Assembly: GCA_029248825.1 (NCBI GenBank)
Contig: JAQWIP010000022.1
Coordinates: 1-15,146, forward strand
DNA length: 15,146 nucleotides
Reading direction: 5' to 3'
DNA from: Alphaproteobacteria bacterium
GTDB lineage: Bacteria > Pseudomonadota > Alphaproteobacteria > RS24
Of this stretch, positions 1 to 6,826 are shown one piece after another (the first letter of the stretch is position 1; each line of letters starts with the position of its first letter). The position numbers were made by a program, and so were the translations under genes. The notes under the pieces are model-generated. The model made no database searches. It was not told the origin of the DNA and was given only the letters and a program-made list of their open reading frames with translations.

Positions 1-1351
1 CTCGACCATATTCCAACATCGCCCGATTGCCCGCATAGCTTAGGTTAATCTGGCTGCCGCGACGGTCTTCGCATAGTTTCAACACGGCGCCCATATATTC
101 ATCTGGCACTAAAATCGAGGCGCGAATCCACGGCTCGTCAATATGGTCGAGATAGACAACATCTGGCATATCAGCCGGATTATGCAGCTCCTGCATGGTG
201 CCATCATTCATGTGCAATTGATAAACCACACTCGGCGCCGTGGTGATGAGGTCAATATCAAACTCGCGCTCAATGCGCTCGCGAATAATCTCCAGATGCA
301 GCAAACCCAAAAAGCCACACCGAAAGCCAAAGCCCAGAGCGGCACTGGTTTCCATCTCATAATCGAAACTCGCATCGTTCAACCGAAGTCGTGCCATGGC
401 CTCGCGCAAATCTTCAAACTGCGAGGAATCGGTTGGAAAAAGCCCACAAAAAACAACAGGTTGCGACGGTTTAAAGCCATCCAAAGCAACCTCACAGGGG
501 TTGCGTTCTTCCGTTACCGTATCGCCCACACGCGTATCGGCGACTTGTTTAATGGCCGCCGTGAAATACCCAATCTCGCCCGGGCCCAATTCTTTCACCG
601 TGTCACGCTTGGGACGAAACACACCGACTTGGTCAATCGGATGACTGGCGCCCGACGACATCATGCGGATTTTCATCCCCTTTTTCATCGTGCCATCGAT
701 AACCCGCACCAATACCACAACGCCCAAATAGGCGTCATACCAACTGTCCACCAACATGGCTTTCAGCGGCGCTTCGGGGTCGCCAGCAGGCGGCGGCAAT
801 TGGGTGACAATGGCTTCCAACACATCGTCAATGCCGAGGCCCGTCTTGGCCGAAATATCGACGCTATGCTCGGTGTCGAGACCGATAACATCTTCGATTT
901 GCTGCTTCACGCGATCCGGCTCGGCGGCTGGCAGGTCGACTTTATTCAGCACTGGCACAATCTCGTGGTCGACTTCAATGGCCTGATAGACATTGGCCAA
1001 AGTTTGCGCTTCCACGCCTTGGCTGGCATCGACCACCAAAAGCGAGCCTTCGCAAGCGGCCAGCGAGCGGTTTACCTCATAGGCAAAATCCACGTGGCCA
1101 GGCGTGTCGATAAGATTGAGCTGATAGGTATCGCCATCGGCGGCTTTATAGTCGAGGCGCACGGTTTGGGCTTTAATGGTGATGCCGCGCTCGCGCTCGA
1201 TATCCATATTGTCCAAAACCTGGTCGGACATCTCGCGCGCGCTCAGGCCGCCCGTCAATTGAATGAGGCGGTCGGCCAGCGTCGATTTGCCGTGGTCAAT
1301 ATGGGCAATAATCGAGAAGTTACGAATGTGGTTTTGCGTCTGTTTACTCAT
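1..1351 (-). CDS. lepA: Elongation factor 4 (LepA), C-terminus cut off by window edge
   Basis: LepA is a ribosome-associated translational GTPase that acts on stalled or mistranslocated elongating ribosomes. The frame opens with MSKQTQNHIRNFS and the G1 loop AHIDHGKST (residues 16-24). The switch II motif DTPGH is at 82-86 and the G4 motif NKVD at 136-139. The frame stays open to the window edge, where WIRASILVPDEY matches the elongation-factor G-like domain V of LepA. About 450 codons are visible of a usual length near 600, so roughly the last quarter is missing. The frame was checked at the start, middle and end with no shift. No Shine-Dalgarno sequence precedes the ATG, and a promoter-like element ends six bases upstream (see 1358-1386). 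The gene lies 76 bases downstream of pheT on the same strand but appears to have its own promoter. The family call is certain. Confidence 0.97.
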   Translation of the reverse strand, partial: MSKQTQNHIRNFSIIAHIDHGKSTLADRLIQLTGGLSAREMSDQVLDNMDIERERGITIKAQTVRLDYKAADGDTYQLNLIDTPGHVDFAYEVNRSLAACEGSLLVVDASQGVEAQTLANVYQAIEVDHEIVPVLNKVDLPAAEPDRVKQQIEDVIGLDTEHSVDISAKTGLGIDDVLEAIVTQLPPPAGDPEAPLKAMLVDSWYDAYLGVVVLVRVIDGTMKKGMKIRMMSSGASHPIDQVGVFRPKRDTVKELGPGEIGYFTAAIKQVADTRVGDTVTEERNPCEVALDGFKPSQPVVFCGLFPTDSSQFEDLREAMARLRLNDASFDYEMETSAALGFGFRCGFLGLLHLEIIRERIEREFDIDLITTAPSVVYQLHMNDGTMQELHNPADMPDVVYLDHIDEPWIRASILVPDEYMGAVLKLCEDRRGSQINLSYAGNRAMLEYGR

Positions 1352-1357
1352 GGCTGT

Positions 1358-1386
1358 GATATAGCACTGACTTGGCTTTGAGCCAA
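1358..1386 (-). promoter_or_regulatory. Putative promoter of lepA, possibly giving a leaderless mRNA
   Basis: On the minus strand TTGGCT (1381-1386) and TATATC (1358-1363) are separated by exactly 17 bases. Six bases then separate the -10 box from the A of the lepA ATG, which places the predicted transcription start at or next to the start codon. No Shine-Dalgarno sequence lies before this ATG. Two small hairpins without a T-run lie upstream, between pheT and this element: GCGTCA/TGACGC and TTGGCT/AGCCAA. The second overlaps the -35 box. The promoter is predicted from sequence only. Confidence 0.5.
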
Positions 1387-1427
1387 TGCGTCAAATGACG
1401 CCATCTCACCGCTGACGCTGGCTAGGG

Positions 1428-3824
1428 CTAGCCGCGCAATTTTCCGCCCGTGGCTTTTTCGACGGCACCGGTAATTTTCTCGCTTACCGCTTCAATATCC
1501 ACATCGGTCAGGGTTTGGTCTTTGGGTTGCAAAGTCACTTCCAAGGCAATGGATTTCACGCCCTCGGCCAAATTACCGCCTTCAAAAGCATCGAAGACGC
1601 GCACCTCTGAGATGAGTTTTTTATCCGCTCCTTTGGCGGCGCGCACCAATTGCGCGGCCTCCACTTGCGCCTCTACCTCGAAAGCAAAATCGCGGCACAG
1701 GCTTTGCAGATTAGACAAATCCAAAGCCGAACGCGCAGGCGAGCCAGAGCCTTTGGGGGCTGGCACCGTGTCGGGATAAACCTCGAAAGCCACCACCGGC
1801 AGAGTAATGCCAAAGGCTTGCAAAATCGCTGGATGCACCTCGCCAAAAGCCGCCATCGGCTGCTTGGGATTGCGCGCCAAAACACCCGAGCGCCCCGGAT
1901 GATAACTATCCGATTGCGGCGGCAAAACTTGCAAAGCACCGGCATCCACACCGCAGGCCGCCAAAGCCGCTTGCGCATCGCCGCGCGCTTGATAGGCATC
2001 GACGGAAGCGGCACGGCTTTGCCAATTTTTCGGCGTCGCCAATCCAGCGCGAACGCCTGCACCAACGAAACGTTGCGCGCCTGGCTCGGGCGCGAGAAAT
2101 TCATTGCCCAGTTCAAACAAAGCGAGGCTTTGCGCGCCCCTATCGCTATTGCGTTGCAAGGCGTCCAGCAGGCCAGGCAAAAGCGACGGGCGCATATGCG
2201 ACAGCTCCGAAGAAATCGGATTGGCCAGTTTCAGCCCGTCTGCCACGTGAAATAAATTGGCCTGAGCTTCGCTCACAAAAGACCACGTCAGCGCCTCGAC
2301 CATACCGCGCCCTGCCAGCGCACGGCGCATGAGGCCAGCGCGGCGTTGCGCCAAAGTCAGCGTTGGGCGCGCCACGCCTGCGCGTTTTGGTAGCGGCGTC
2401 GACGGCACTTCTTGCAGGCCATAAATTCGCGTGATTTCTTCCACGATATGCGCGCTGCTTTGTAAGCCCGCCGCCACATCGGGGCGCCAGCTCGGCACGC
2501 TCACCGTCCATGTCTTGCCCGTCTCGACGCCAAAACCCAACGCGTCGAGAATGCGTTGCATCTCGCTTTCCTCGACGCGCAATCCGGTGAGTTGCTGCAC
2601 GCGCGCGGGGTCGAAATCGACTTTGGTTTCTGGCCTTGGCACTTGCCCGCCCATCGTCGGGGCTTGGGGGGTGCCGCCACAAATATCGACAATCATTTGC
2701 ACCGCCAAATTCAAACCTGTCTCGACCGAGGCCGGGTCGACGCCGCGCTCAAACCGATAGCGCGCATCGCTTTCAATATGGTGATGGCGACCCGACATGG
2801 CGATGGCGATGGCGTCAAACCACGCGCTTTCAACCAGCACATTGGTCGTCTCCAAGCTCGAGCCGCTTTCCATGCCACCCATAATGCCGCCCAGACCCAA
2901 AACGCCCTGCTCATCGACAATCACGCAATCGGCGGGGGTCAGCTCATAGGTTTGCTCGTCCAAAGCCACGAAGCTCTCGCCCGATTTGGCTTGGCGTGCG
3001 GTTACCGCGCCGCTCACTTTATCGGCGTCATAGACGTGCAAAGGGCGTCCGCGGTCGTAGGAAATATAATTGGTGATATCGACCAAAGCGCTAATCGGGT
3101 TTAGGCCGATGGCACGCAGGCGCGTTTGCAACCATGCGGGGCTGGCTTGGTTTTTCACGCCCTCGATGAGACAGCCCGCAAAGACCGGACACGTGTCGCC
3201 TTCGACGTTTATCGCCACGCCAGATTTTGTATCGCTTTGAATGGGCGCCGCCACATCGGCCTTTAAGGTGCCCAGACCCGCTGCCGCCAAATCGCGCGCA
3301 ATGCCGCGCACGCCCAAACAATCGGGGCGGTTGGGCGTGATGGCAATCTCAATCATCGGGTCGGTTTGACCCAAGGCTTGCGCCGCCGAAGTGCCAATTT
3401 TCACCCCCGCGTCCAGCTCGATAATGCCATCGTGGTCGCCCGATAATCCCAGCTCGGCGCCCGAACACATCATGCCATTGCTTTCGACGCCGCGAATTTT
3501 CGCTTTGCCCAGAACCATACCATTGCTGGGAATAACCGCGCCTTGCTGCGCCAAAATACCTTTGAGGCCAGCGCGCGCATTGGGCGCGCCGCAGACGAGC
3601 TTCTGCTCGCCCGAGCCAGATTTTACTGTGCAGATTTGCAATTTATCCGCATCCGGATGCGGCTCCGTGGCGAGTATCTCCGCCACTTCAAAATTCTCAA
3701 ACAGCGCAGAAGGGTCGACCAGCTCTTCGACTTCCAAGCCGATGAGCGTCAATGTATCGACAATCGCCTCTAGGGACGCATCGGTTTCGAGATGGTCGTG
3801 CAACCAATTTAGGGTGAACTTCAT
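1428..3824 (-). CDS. pheT: Phenylalanyl-tRNA synthetase beta subunit
   Basis: PheT is the large subunit of the cytoplasmic alpha2beta2 class II enzyme that charges tRNA-Phe, and it carries tRNA binding and Phe/Tyr editing. The 798 residues match the usual bacterial length. An EMAP/OB-type tRNA-binding region lies at about residues 40-150 (KLQICTVKSG, LVCGAPNAR, CSGAELGLSGDHDGI). It is followed by NRPDCLGVRGIARDLAA and the B3/B4 editing region (about 215-375, with GGIMGG). The B5 and core-like domains come next, and a C-terminal FDX-ACB anticodon-binding domain occupies about 705-798 (CRDFAFEVEAQV). It begins 13 bases after the pheS stop, with GGGAG and GCGAGA upstream, so the two are translated from one mRNA. 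The start is supported by family alignment (MKFTLNWLHDHL). No anomaly was seen. Confidence 0.98.
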   Translation of the reverse strand: MKFTLNWLHDHLETDASLEAIVDTLTLIGLEVEELVDPSALFENFEVAEILATEPHPDADKLQICTVKSGSGEQKLVCGAPNARAGLKGILAQQGAVIPSNGMVLGKAKIRGVESNGMMCSGAELGLSGDHDGIIELDAGVKIGTSAAQALGQTDPMIEIAITPNRPDCLGVRGIARDLAAAGLGTLKADVAAPIQSDTKSGVAINVEGDTCPVFAGCLIEGVKNQASPAWLQTRLRAIGLNPISALVDITNYISYDRGRPLHVYDADKVSGAVTARQAKSGESFVALDEQTYELTPADCVIVDEQGVLGLGGIMGGMESGSSLETTNVLVESAWFDAIAIAMSGRHHHIESDARYRFERGVDPASVETGLNLAVQMIVDICGGTPQAPTMGGQVPRPETKVDFDPARVQQLTGLRVEESEMQRILDALGFGVETGKTWTVSVPSWRPDVAAGLQSSAHIVEEITRIYGLQEVPSTPLPKRAGVARPTLTLAQRRAGLMRRALAGRGMVEALTWSFVSEAQANLFHVADGLKLANPISSELSHMRPSLLPGLLDALQRNSDRGAQSLALFELGNEFLAPEPGAQRFVGAGVRAGLATPKNWQSRAASVDAYQARGDAQAALAACGVDAGALQVLPPQSDSYHPGRSGVLARNPKQPMAAFGEVHPAILQAFGITLPVVAFEVYPDTVPAPKGSGSPARSALDLSNLQSLCRDFAFEVEAQVEAAQLVRAAKGADKKLISEVRVFDAFEGGNLAEGVKSIALEVTLQPKDQTLTDVDIEAVSEKITGAVEKATGGKLRG

Positions 3825-3837
3825 AATCTCGCGCTCC

Positions 3838-4947
3838 CTATTTGCCGCTCAAAGATTTATTCGACAGACCCGCCGCCAAGCCCGGCACATCGATGGGCAT
3901 AAAGCCATAATGTTTCAGCCAGCGCACATCGCTCTCGAAGAAAGCGCGCAAATCTGGCGCGCCATATTTCAACATCGCCAAACGGTCGATGCCCATGCCA
4001 AAAGCAAAGCCTTGGTATTTCGTGGCGTCCACGCCGGCATGGCGCAAGACTTCTGGATTGATCATGCCCGAGCCGCCAATTTCCATCCAGTCGTCGCCCT
4101 CGCCGACAATCAGCTGATTGCCATCGCGGCGGCACTGCATGTCAATTTCCATGCTCGGCTCGGTAAACGGGAAATAGCTAGGGCGCAGACGAAGGCTCAT
4201 GTCGTCGACTTCAAAAAACGCCGCCAGAAACGCTTCCAGCGTATGTTTCAAATGCCCCATATGGGTCGTCTCATCGACCACCAGCCCCTCGACTTGGTGG
4301 AACATCGGCGTATGCGTTTGGTCGCTATCACAACGATAGGTGCGCCCTGGCGCGATGAAGCGAAACGGCGGCTCGCCATTTTCCATGGTGCGCACTTGCA
4401 CGGGCGATGTATGGGTGCGCAACAAAAGGCGCTCGCCATTTTCATCTGGCTCGAAATAAAACGTATCGTGCATTTGGCGCGCGGGATGGGCTTCTGGAAT
4501 ATTAAGCGCGGTGAAATTATAAAACTCGCTTTCCATGTCGGGGCCTTCGGCGACATCGAAACCCATGTCGGCAAAAATCGCCGAGATTTCTTCCATCACT
4601 TGGCTGACCGGATGCAAGCGCCCTTCTAAAAGCGGGTCGTCGAGCAATGGCAGCGTCATGTCTTGTTTTTCATCGACTAGGCGCGCGTTTAACGCGGCGA
4701 TATCTAGCTCAGATTTCTTTGCGGCAATGGCTTTGGTAATCTGGTCGCGCAACACGTTAAAGGCGGGGCCTTTGACTTGGCGCTCTTCGGCGCTCATGCC
4801 GCCCAGCGTTTTCAGCAAAGCCGAGACCGAGCCTTTTTTGCCAAGGCTCGCGACGCGCACCGCTTCTAACGCGGGCGCATCTGGCGCCGTGCTGATTTGC
4901 TGCATCAGCTGTGTTTCTAACTCGTCTAGATTTTGCTCAGCGCTCAT
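3838..4947 (-). CDS. pheS: Phenylalanyl-tRNA synthetase alpha subunit
   Basis: PheS is the catalytic subunit of phenylalanyl-tRNA synthetase and forms Phe-AMP before charging tRNA-Phe. An N-terminal coiled-coil-like tRNA-binding arm covers about residues 1-90. The class II core contains motif 2 (FRFIAPGRTYRCDSDQTHTPMFHQ) in the middle and motif 3 (GFAFGMGIDRLAMLKYG) near the C-terminus, ending with FFESDVRWLKHYG and a short tail. Two ATGs are possible, at 4959 and 4947. I chose 4947 (MSAEQNLDELE, 369 residues) because GAGATGG lies just upstream, while the first ATG is preceded only by AT-rich sequence from the terminator. No promoter fits between the upstream terminator and this start, so transcription must come through from rplT. 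Attenuation is likely (see the leader entries). Confidence 0.96.
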   Translation of the reverse strand: MSAEQNLDELETQLMQQISTAPDAPALEAVRVASLGKKGSVSALLKTLGGMSAEERQVKGPAFNVLRDQITKAIAAKKSELDIAALNARLVDEKQDMTLPLLDDPLLEGRLHPVSQVMEEISAIFADMGFDVAEGPDMESEFYNFTALNIPEAHPARQMHDTFYFEPDENGERLLLRTHTSPVQVRTMENGEPPFRFIAPGRTYRCDSDQTHTPMFHQVEGLVVDETTHMGHLKHTLEAFLAAFFEVDDMSLRLRPSYFPFTEPSMEIDMQCRRDGNQLIVGEGDDWMEIGGSGMINPEVLRHAGVDATKYQGFAFGMGIDRLAMLKYGAPDLRAFFESDVRWLKHYGFMPIDVPGLAAGLSNKSLSGK

Positions 4948-4966
4948 TTGCCATCTCATTTAGTTC

Positions 4967-5036
4967 AAATAAAAACCCGCCCGAAACAGCTTTGGCTCCT
5001 ATTTAAAAAAGAGAGCCATACGCGGTTGCGGGCGGG
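4967..5036 (-). terminator. Intrinsic terminator / probable Phe attenuator ahead of pheST
   Basis: On the minus strand CCCGCCCG (5029-5036) pairs perfectly with CGGGCGGG (4976-4983) and is followed directly by TTTTTATTT, the form of a Rho-independent terminator. Inside it a second stem, TGGCTC (5013-5018) with GAGCCA (4993-4998), flanks a T-rich loop. It lies between rplT and pheS, with only about 20 bases between the T-run and the pheS start, so pheST expression depends on passing it. The loop contains a seven-codon frame with Phe-Phe. A 5-bp hairpin, GGGGC/GCCCC (5050-5065), lies upstream. Its 5' side (CGGGG) could alternatively pair with CCCCG (5033-5037) and disrupt the terminator arm. 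E. coli has the pheM attenuator at the same relative position. The structure is seen in sequence; the regulatory role is inferred. Confidence 0.75.
4999..5019 (-). CDS. Putative Phe leader peptide MALFFK
   Basis: The frame ATG GCT CTC TTT TTT AAA TAG encodes MALFFK and sits within the inner loop of the pheST terminator, with two adjacent Phe codons. A ribosome stalled there when charged tRNA-Phe is scarce would hinder the hairpin and let pheST be transcribed. A second, overlapping frame (ATG at 5042, TGA at 4965-4967, 25 codons) also contains three Phe codons (TTT, TTC, TTT) and runs through the terminator arm. Neither ATG has a clear Shine-Dalgarno sequence, so it is uncertain which, if either, is translated. 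The position matches that of E. coli pheM. Confidence 0.45.
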   Translation of the reverse strand: MALFFK

Positions 5037-5083
5037 GTTCATGTTGGCAGGGGCACTTGCGCCCCGTCAATTGGTTTTAAACT

Positions 5084-5440
5084 CTAGCCGAGCGCAGCGC
5101 GCGCTTTACCAACCAGAGCTTCAAAAGCAGCCGGCTCATGCACGGCCAAATCGGCCAATACTTTGCGGTCTACTTCGATACCTGCTTTACCCAGCCCGTT
5201 GATAAACTGGCCGTAAGGCATGTCGTGTTGCCGAGCGGCCGCGTTGATACGCTGAATCCACAATGCACGGAAAGTGCGTTTGCGGGCGCGGCGGTCGCGG
5301 AAGGCATATTGGCCGGCTTTGGTTACAGCCTGCTTCGCCACCCGAATGGTGTTTTTGCGGCGACCGTAATAGCCCTTGGCTTTAGATAGAACTTTTTTGT
5401 GGCGTGCGTGAGATGTCACGCCGCGTTTTACACGAGACAT
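5084..5440 (-). CDS. rplT: 50S ribosomal protein L20
   Basis: L20 is an early-assembly 23S rRNA-binding protein and in several bacteria represses its own operon. The 118 residues match the family's typical length. The basic N-terminal extension (MSRVKRGVTSHARHKKVL, AKGYYGRRKNTIRVAKQAV) is followed by the globular C-terminal region (RKRTFRALWIQRINAAARQH, YGQFINGLGKAGIEVDRKVLADLAVHEPAAF). It starts 9 bases after the rpmI stop behind a strong AGGGGG Shine-Dalgarno sequence and is co-transcribed with rpmI. The pheST attenuator follows directly. No anomaly. Confidence 0.98.
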   Translation of the reverse strand: MSRVKRGVTSHARHKKVLSKAKGYYGRRKNTIRVAKQAVTKAGQYAFRDRRARKRTFRALWIQRINAAARQHDMPYGQFINGLGKAGIEVDRKVLADLAVHEPAAFEALVGKARAALG

Positions 5441-5449
5441 AGTATCCCC

Positions 5450-5647
5450 CTAACCGTTTGGTAAAAATTTGCGAATAGCTTTAGCATCCTGCGGCGCCAA
5501 AGTTGTGGTGCCTCGCTGGTTGCGAATTTGCTTATTCGTGCGCTTAATCATACCGTGCTGTTTACCAGCTTGGGCGGCTTTCACTTTGCCAGTGGCGGTA
5601 AGCTTGAAACGCTTTTTCGCTCCTGACTTGGTCTTCATCTTGGGCAT
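5450..5647 (-). CDS. rpmI: 50S ribosomal protein L35
   Basis: L35 is a small, basic protein of the large ribosomal subunit. The 65 residues start with MPKMKTKSGAKKRFKLTATGK and carry the family pattern GKQHGMIKRTNKQIRNQRG, ending in IRKFLPNG. An AAGGA Shine-Dalgarno sequence (5655-5659) lies 7 bases before the ATG. It is the first gene of the rpmI-rplT transcript, behind a leader of about 140 bases with three stem-loops and a near-consensus promoter. infC, often the gene just upstream, is not adjacent here, because a plus-strand GDPD gene lies between. Confidence 0.98.
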   Translation of the reverse strand: MPKMKTKSGAKKRFKLTATGKVKAAQAGKQHGMIKRTNKQIRNQRGTTTLAPQDAKAIRKFLPNG

Positions 5648-5652
5648 TTCGT

Positions 5653-5785
5653 CATCCTTTATCTATAAACGGGAACCCGTTTGTTTCAATCCATGCAGCA
5701 AGCTGCAAAGGTGCAAATCAACCAACATGGCAGCCCTAACAGCCAGAAGGTTGAGCCATCACAATTATCGCTAACGTGACAAGCA
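5653..5785 (-). promoter_or_regulatory. Structured 5' leader of rpmI-rplT, candidate ribosomal-protein autoregulatory element
   Basis: In transcript order three inverted repeats are visible. The first is TCAACC/GGTTGA (5749-5754 with 5718-5723), enclosing TGGC/GCCA (5742-5745 with 5728-5731) with an asymmetric internal loop. The second is TGCAGC-TT-GCTGCA (5694-5707). The third is AAACGGG-TT-CCCGTTT (5667-5682), which ends seven bases before the Shine-Dalgarno AAGGA. An alternative CCATG/CATGG pairing competes with the second stem. L20 and L35 operons are commonly autoregulated through leader RNA in other bacteria, and this arrangement would suit that. Pairing was done by eye; function is inferred. 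Confidence 0.4.
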
Positions 5786-5791
5786 GCGCGT

Positions 5792-5819
5792 GTTATACGA
5801 GAAATAAGAGAAATTGCAA
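5792..5819 (-). promoter_or_regulatory. Putative sigma-70-type promoter of rpmI-rplT-(pheST)
   Basis: On the minus strand TTGCAA (5814-5819) and TATAAC (5792-5797) are separated by 16 bases. The predicted start near 5785 gives a leader of about 138 bases before rpmI. It lies in the divergent region shared with the GDPD gene, very close to the GDPD start codon. No equally good plus-strand promoter was seen for GDPD. Confidence 0.5.
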
Positions 5820-5835
5820 GCGAAAGCATGAGTGA

Positions 5836-6798
5836 ATGACCCAAAGCCAATCCCATGAAAGAGCCCAGATGCGCCCGCAAGTTATCGCCCATCGTGGCGG
5901 CGCAGGCCTATGGCCAGAAAACACGCTGGAGGCTTTCGACGAAGCCATAAAACTCGGCGTTCACGGCCTCGAGTTCGACCTGCAATTATCTGCAGACGGG
6001 CAGATAATGGTGCATCACGACAGCCATTTAAAAGCCGCGGCCACGCGGTTGGATGGCGCCTATCTAAACGCCCCAACGCCGCGCCTCGATGAATTGAGCG
6101 GCGAGCAATTGCAAGCCTATGATGTCGGCCGTATTGCCCCCCATACCCAAGAGAGCGAAAAACGCCAAACCCAGAGCGCCAAAGACGGCGCGCGCATTCC
6201 TTATTTGCACGAACTCGACCAGCTCATCGCCGATCGGGCGCCGCAAGGGTTTCAGCTCTATGCCGAATTAAAAACCGATATGGGGGCCGCCCCTCAGCAA
6301 AGCGAAGCTCTAGCCGGGGCCTATCTCAAAGCCCTCGACGCCTCGCCCGTGGCGCCAGCCCATCGGGTTATCTCGTTTGATTGGCGGTGTTTGGCGATCC
6401 TGCGCGCCAGCCGCCCGACCCTAAAAAATGCCTATACCGCCCTGCCTTTCGCCAATACCGACCCGACCCATGAGAGTGCCGCCCACGATACGCGCAGGGC
6501 CTCCAGCATCCGCGCCGCCTCGCAAAACGGGGCGCCCTGGTGGGGGGTGCATGATTGGCGCGAGCAGACGGGCGATAGCCATGGCGAAAAAGTTTTGCGC
6601 GCCATTGGCGCGGCAGGTGGCCAAGGCTGGATTGCCTATTGGCGCGACGTCACGCCCGACACAATGGCCATCGCCAACGAGCTGGGCTTGAAAGTATCGG
6701 CGTGGACGGTCAATGAAGTGGCGGATATGAAAAGCCTCGCCGCCATGGGCGTCGAGGCTCTGATTACCGACCGCCCCGATAGGGCGCTCGGAGTTTAA
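5836..6798 (+). CDS. Glycerophosphodiester phosphodiesterase
   Basis: This enzyme hydrolyses deacylated phospholipid headgroup diesters to glycerol-3-phosphate and an alcohol. It has a TIM-barrel GDPD fold and is probably cytoplasmic and UgpQ-like, as no signal peptide is visible. Numbered from the first ATG, motifs are VIAHRGG (catalytic His19, Arg20), PENT (27-30), LEFDLQLS (metal ligands Glu46 and Asp48), VHHD (general acid His61) and AELKT in the middle. The C-terminal barrel end is VSAWTVNEV...LITDRPDRAL. The length of 320 is slightly above the usual 240-300, with a middle insertion rich in Gln/Glu/Ser. An internal ATG at 5869, behind AAAGAG, would begin exactly where family homology begins (RPQVIAHRG) and may be the true start. 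It lies alone on the plus strand between infC and rpmI. Confidence 0.93.
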   Translation: MTQSQSHERAQMRPQVIAHRGGAGLWPENTLEAFDEAIKLGVHGLEFDLQLSADGQIMVHHDSHLKAAATRLDGAYLNAPTPRLDELSGEQLQAYDVGRIAPHTQESEKRQTQSAKDGARIPYLHELDQLIADRAPQGFQLYAELKTDMGAAPQQSEALAGAYLKALDASPVAPAHRVISFDWRCLAILRASRPTLKNAYTALPFANTDPTHESAAHDTRRASSIRAASQNGAPWWGVHDWREQTGDSHGEKVLRAIGAAGGQGWIAYWRDVTPDTMAIANELGLKVSAWTVNEVADMKSLAAMGVEALITDRPDRALGV

Positions 6799-6826
6799 AT
6801 TTTAAACTCTATTTCAAATTTTATTT
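6791..6826. terminator. AT-rich palindromic terminator between convergent GDPD and infC
   Basis: GAGTTTAAATTTTAAACTC (6791-6809) is a perfect 9-base inverted repeat around one central base, followed on the plus strand by a T-rich stretch. The hairpin includes the last codons and the TAA of the GDPD gene. infC stops at 6821 on the other strand, within the T-rich tail. It most likely ends GDPD transcription and perhaps infC from the other side, though the minus-strand flank lacks a T-run. The stem is AT-rich and therefore weak. Confidence 0.45.

Noticed and set aside
143..1381. Long plus-strand open frame of 412 codons
   Set aside because: It is antisense to lepA, whose minus-strand frame carries all G-motifs. 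The plus-strand product has no family pattern and is the usual shadow of a GC-rich gene.
3391..4629. Long plus-strand open frame of 412 codons across pheT and pheS
   Set aside because: It spans two certain minus-strand genes and their junction and has no recognisable domain.
4948..4959. pheS starting at the ATG at 4959
   Set aside because: It has no Shine-Dalgarno sequence and lies only a few bases past the attenuator T-run. The ATG at 4947 has a purine-rich site upstream.
5050..5070. TTGACG before the pheS leader as a promoter -35 box
   Set aside because: No acceptable -10 hexamer lies 15-19 bases downstream, where the sequence is a GGGGC/GCCCC hairpin followed by CCAACATG.
4967..5080. T-box riboswitch for pheST
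   Set aside because: No T-box bulge sequence or specifier-loop architecture is visible, and T-boxes are rare outside Gram-positive lineages. A translated leader fits better.
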